From: Scenedesmus sp. ARA3 | Taxonomy: Eukaryota > Chlorophyta > Chlorophyceae > Sphaeropleales > Scenedesmaceae | DNA length: 11,988 nt | Direction of reading: 5' to 3' | Assembly (NCBI GenBank): GCA_004335835.1 | Contig: RWJK01001333.1 | Location: 387-12,374 of the forward strand | Shown: positions 9,346 through 11,988 of the stretch, piece by piece | How the letters are laid out: the number at the start of each line of letters is the position of its first letter | Position numbering within the stretch: position 1 is the first letter of the stretch | Notes under the pieces: generated by a model | Told to the model about the DNA's origin: nothing | Databases searched by the model: none | Seen by the model: the letters and a program-made list of their open reading frames with translations, nothing else | Translations under genes and position numbers: made by a program

Positions 9346-9565
9346 TTGTTTCTTTTGCTGGGCCTAGGCGCACCATCGCATGACGAGCATCAACTTGTGA
9401 ACACGTGCATGGCTGACGAGGGTGGCTGTGGCGCTGAGGCTGGCTGGCATTATGCTGCGGCATGCCGTTGCGGGTGATGCGGGGCTGGCAGTGGCCGATG
9501 CTTTGCTGGCAGGCGGGTCACCAGCACCAACAGCTGCAATGATCTGACTGAATGGGAAGGTGCAC

Positions 9566-9589
9566 GGTGCTAGCTAGCACCTATAGGTG
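9566..9589. repeat. Two overlapping perfect palindromes downstream of copy A
   Basis: GGTGCTAGCTAGCACC (9566-9581) and CACCTATAGGTG (9578-9589) share the CACC, giving GGTG/CACC/GGTG alternation around AT-rich centres. It lies 220 bp past the copy A stop, probably in its 3' UTR. Function unknown. Confidence 0.7.
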
Positions 9590-9797
9590 TGTCACTCGGC
9601 ATGCGCAGTGGCACGCCGCACCACCATGCCGCGCTTGTTGCTGGCTACGTGTCTGGCTGTGCAGCTGCTGTAGCAAGTCAACCTTAGCCAAGTGTGCGAT
9701 CCGCTGCATCGGCGCGTGGTGTGTGTGGCCAGTGAGGCGCTGGCAGCGCAGTCTGGCCGCTGCTCACATCGCTGGCTGGGGTGGTGACTGATAATGT

Positions 9798-9811
9798 CAT
9801 GCACGTGCATG
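9798..9811. repeat. 14-bp palindrome CATGCACGTGCATG
   Basis: A perfect dyad with a CACGTG (G-box/E-box) core, 450 bp past the copy A stop and about 1 kb before copy B. It could be a bHLH/bZIP site or chance; only the sequence is seen. Confidence 0.5.
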
Positions 9812-10286
9812 CACGAGTGCTCATAAGTCATGCAGATGCCTGCACTCTGCCTGCACATGCCTGCATCAGCACTGTTTGTTGACGGGGTGTTTCATAAACG
9901 GCCACACATGTGCCGCATGCAGCTTGCACATGCTGCAACTGCAGCGCGGTTGTCGGTTGCTGGTGCGATGCGCCAGTTGTCTGATAGTTTACCATCATAT
10001 GGCACTGTGAGCTGACCCCCCCTGTTTCAGCAACATTCAGCTGTGCTCATGCATGTTCACAGTTGTAGACAGCAGCTGATCAACAGCTGCTGCATTGCCT
10101 GTGCCGCGCGCTTCACAGGCTGCAGTCAACCTTGCTGCCAGTAATCAACTACCTTGTACATTCTGCATAGCCTCAGCCAGTGTGCTGTTGCTGTACATGT
10201 GGTCAGCCTCAGCCAGCAGTGCAGCCTGCAGTATGCTACGCTATGAAAAATGGCCGCTCACCACCATTCACTTCTCGTTCACCGAT

Positions 10287-10312
10287 CACTCATTCGCCCG
10301 TTTGACATAGTG
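10287..10312. mobile_element. Truncated CACTA-like terminal repeat in the unit B flank
   Basis: CATTCGCCCGTTTGACATAGTG (10291-10312) resembles the right end of the palindromic element at 4985-5071 and also ends in TAGTG. No matching left end is visible upstream. The surrounding block, about 10194-10326, is absent from unit A at the same place, where GTTGCTG is followed directly by TGGTCGAGC, so it looks like a separate insertion, now decayed. Confidence 0.45.
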
Positions 10313-10387
10313 CTAGCTGTGGCTGTGGTCAAGGGAGCTTGTATGAAGCACTGGTTACGTGAGTGCCAAGTTACTCAACGATCATAC

Positions 10388-10392
10388 TGTAA
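10388..10392 (+). terminator. Distant TGTAA poly(A) signal candidate for hydrolase copy A
   Basis: TGTAA followed by a run of A in an AT-rich patch. It is the first TGTAA after the copy A stop, about 1.04 kb away. If used, the 3' UTR would be unusually long; a variant signal nearer the stop, such as TGTAG at 9669-9673, is also possible. Confidence 0.3.
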
Positions 10393-10725
10393 AAAAAGGA
10401 AATTATATTTTTATTCATAAAGCAGTAAGACTTCAAGTTGCGTCTGCGCAGATAACAGCTGTTGTCGCTGGTATGTTGTTACGCTCTCCTGACGGAGGCG
10501 GCAATCGCTGGCACTTAAGCGGATCCTTAACAGAACCACGCGCATAAAATTGATGTTTGCATCCACAAGGCTCGTGTAGCAGCGCAGCTTGGCCTTTTGA
10601 GCCAACAATCTAGTACGGGCTCCAACTAATTGCTGCGACTGTGCGGCAATCTCATTGTGCTGCTGAATCAAACTACGACGGCTAAAACGCTGCAAATACT
10701 CATATTCAAAGCGTCAAGTTCAACC

Positions 10726-10742
10726 TACTCTGCGCCAGAGTT
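10726..10742. promoter_or_regulatory. Conserved dyad upstream of hydrolase copy B
   Basis: TACTCTG-CGC-CAGAGTT, the unit B counterpart of the perfect dyad at 5353-5369, with one arm base changed. It is centred about 99 bp before ATG 10833. Confidence 0.38.
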
Positions 10743-10764
10743 CACCACGCGGCAGCACAATAGT

Positions 10765-10772
10765 TTTCGCGC
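10765..10772 (+). promoter_or_regulatory. E2F-like site TTTCGCGC upstream of hydrolase copy B
   Basis: Same octamer as at 5393-5400 and nearly the same distance from the start codon (60 bp against 64 bp). Conservation between paralogs is the main support. Confidence 0.35.
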
Positions 10773-10832
10773 CTTCGGAAAAGCCCTGCAGCGGCGTGGC
10801 GTGGCATCCAACATATAAGCTGCCAAATATAC

Positions 10833-11924
10833 ATGAAAATGTTGAAAATATGTGTGTTGGTGGTGGTGTTGGCACCATACCTCCTGATGTTCGCAGCAGC
10901 AGCAGTAGCAGCGACAGGGGCAGCAGCTACAGCAGCAAACACACCAACGGTGAACCATAGTCAGCGATCTGCACGCCAGATGATGGGCCTACAGACCAAG
11001 ACTCCCTCCAGGCAGCTGCATCAGGCTGAGCCCTCAGCTGAGGACATGCAGCAGGCGCTGCTGAGGATGCGGGCAGTGCCCTTCAACACTCCCCGCCCCG
11101 TGCTGGCGCTGGGCTACAAAGGCCTTGATGCAGACGCGCTGCGCAACTGGCACTTGTTGGCACGCAAGCTCGCCACGCCGGGTGCGACTGTGACGGTTGT
11201 TGCGTTTGGGGGGTCACTGACGGCCGGCTACATCGATAAGCCTGAGGCGTGGAAGCGCGCCATGGATGGCAGCTGGGTGGAGCCCATGGTGGCATGGATG
11301 AAGGTGCGGGCCGCTGCCAGCTGCATGTTTGACCGCATAACAAGGGCTTTTCAATAGTTTGACATGCCGGGTGACTTCTGCATTGACAAGTCGATGGGGA
11401 CGCGTGTACGCATCATGACCAGCTAGCCGCGCCAGCTGAGCAGGCAGCTGCACACCTCGCCCTGCGCGAGACCTGCCATCATGCCGCACTGGCAGCTTAC
11501 TGCAGTACAGGTGAAAATTGTTGTTGCTGACGTCTGTGTGCGTAAGAAAACATATTGGTGACGGCCGCAAGCTGACAGGTGCAACGTGACCTTCTGTCCG
11601 CATGCTGCTGGCTGCAGGCTGCCTTCCCCAGCGTGAACTTTGTCACCATCAACGCTGCGCGTGCTGCCAGTGAGGTCACCGTGGCGGCGACATGTTGGTA
11701 CCAGTACGTGCCCCAGGTAGGATGCCTGCTGAGCTTCACACCAGCCCCGATGCTGCGCAGCAGCATGCTCATTGCCAGCAAAGCGCGTAAAGCAAGATGC
11801 ATCAAATGGCCAGCGTCTTTGTCCTTGATGCTGGTGTCTCTCCTGCACTGCTGCCTGGCGTTGGACACTGAGCCGCCACCTTAGGATGGAAACCAGAACT
11901 CGTGGTGTGCTGCAAGGTCCAGCG

Positions 11925-11956
<32 letters not shown>

Positions 11957-11988
11957 AGGATGCCGACCTGGTGCTGGTGGAGTACAGC
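10833..11988 (+). CDS. Secreted SGNH/GDSL-type hydrolase, copy B (3' end outside window)
   Basis: Exons: 10833-11303, 11618-11716, 11959-11988 (cut). The visible part encodes 200 residues: MKMLKICVLVVVLAPYLLMF then an Ala-rich stretch (signal peptide or anchor), block I AFGGSLTAGY with Ser128, exon 2 ending CWYQYVPQ, and DADLVLVEYS at the window end, two codons before the expected block III Asn. ATG 10833 is the first in frame; a second ATG at 10839 would drop only two residues. Against copy A, exon 2 differs at 15 of 99 bases and five residues, including Gly175 to Ala173 in INAAR(G/A)AS, the probable oxyanion-hole Gly. Activity could be altered. The reading frame is intact as far as it goes, so I do not call it a pseudogene. 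Confidence 0.8.
11029..11303 (+). repeat. 275-bp exon 1 segment identical to 5667-5941
   Basis: Copy B partner of the identical tract. The two differing bases just upstream (11027-11028, CT/GAG against CG/CAG context) mark its left edge, and the splice donor at 11304 marks its right edge. Confidence 0.9.
11304..11617 (+). other. Intron 1 of hydrolase copy B
   Basis: 314 bp with GTGCGG donor and GGCTGCAG acceptor. It shares ordered blocks with copy A intron 1, but is about 160 bp shorter and much diverged. No gene is seen inside it. Confidence 0.75.
11926..11955 (+). repeat. (CTG)10 at the 3' end of intron 2 of hydrolase copy B
   Basis: Ten perfect CTG units run directly into the acceptor CAG (11956-11958) before GATGCCGACC. 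It matches the (CTG)8 at 6876-6899 in copy A. Confidence 0.9.

Larger units (their letters stand above)
4584..9905 (+). repeat. Tandem duplication unit A (flank plus hydrolase copy A), about 5.3 kb
   Basis: Recognisable collinear similarity to 9906-11988 begins here, just beyond the 3' UTR of the RCC1-repeat gene. The unit comprises about 0.9 kb of 5' flank and the whole hydrolase gene. Exact edges are uncertain because flanks and introns have accumulated indels. The partner copy B continues past the window end, so its full length and any further copies cannot be seen. Confidence 0.75.
9346..10832. other. Intergenic region between hydrolase copies A and B
   Basis: The first part, to about 9905, holds the copy A 3' UTR and two strong short palindromes; I see no gene and no TGTAA signal in it. 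The second part, 9906-10832, is the unit B version of the copy A 5' flank, with indels against it, a truncated CACTA-like end, and an AT-rich patch at 10379-10430. Minus-strand open frames here are not conserved between the units. Confidence 0.65.
9906..11988 (+). repeat. Tandem duplication unit B (flank plus hydrolase copy B), cut by window end
   Basis: Collinear with 4584 onward: flank, promoter, exon 1, exon 2 and the start of exon 3 occur in the same order and orientation. Similarity ranges from complete in the second half of exon 1 to patchy in the introns and flank. Confidence 0.75.

Noticed and set aside
10411..10695. Minus-strand open frame of 94 codons with a Gln/Arg-rich, coiled-coil-like translation
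   Set aside because: The unit A counterpart has a different frame and length; no motif supports it.

Overview
This window is nuclear DNA from a eukaryote, most likely a chlorophycean green alga of the Scenedesmus/Tetradesmus/Monoraphidium or Chlamydomonas type. The genes are split by many short introns with GT...CAG|G borders. Base composition is GC-rich. Exons are packed with CAG/GCA repeats that encode polyGln and polyAla. One gene carries a TGTAA poly(A) signal, the typical chlorophyte form. The organism call is inference; no marker gene is present.

Layout, all on the + strand. (1) Positions 1-4331 hold the 3' part of an RCC1-repeat gene: seven exons that join in frame into 773 residues. 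Three beta-propeller blades and the start of a further repeat are followed by a tail of more than 600 residues of low-complexity Ser/Gly/Ala/Gln sequence. Its third visible intron contains an imperfect tandem duplication that copied the end of the upstream exon together with its splice donor. (2) Positions 4332-5464 are intergenic, with a TGTAA signal and an 87-bp palindromic element with CACTA...TAGTG ends. (3) Positions 5465-9345 hold a complete six-exon gene (copy A) for a secreted or membrane-anchored SGNH/GDSL-type hydrolase of about 607 residues with a Cys-rich C-terminal module. (4) Positions 9346-10832 are intergenic; the second half is a diverged repeat of region 2. (5) Positions 10833-11988 hold the start of a second, paralogous hydrolase gene (copy B), cut by the window end two codons before its block III Asn.

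Regions 2+3 and 4+5 are tandem copies of a unit of about 5.3 kb (4584-9905 and 9906 onward). Introns, exon 2 and flanks have diverged with many indels. A 275-bp stretch of exon 1 carrying the catalytic serine block is nevertheless identical base for base, which points to recent gene conversion. Two promoter motifs are kept at the same spacing in both copies: an E2F-like TTTCGCGC and a short dyad. Copy B has lost the putative oxyanion-hole Gly of block II (Gly to Ala). The other clear large-scale pattern is strand partition of triplet repeats: CAG runs fall mostly in exons, CTG runs in the 3' ends of introns just before acceptors. I found no convincing minus-strand gene, tRNA, rRNA, CRISPR array or bacterial feature.
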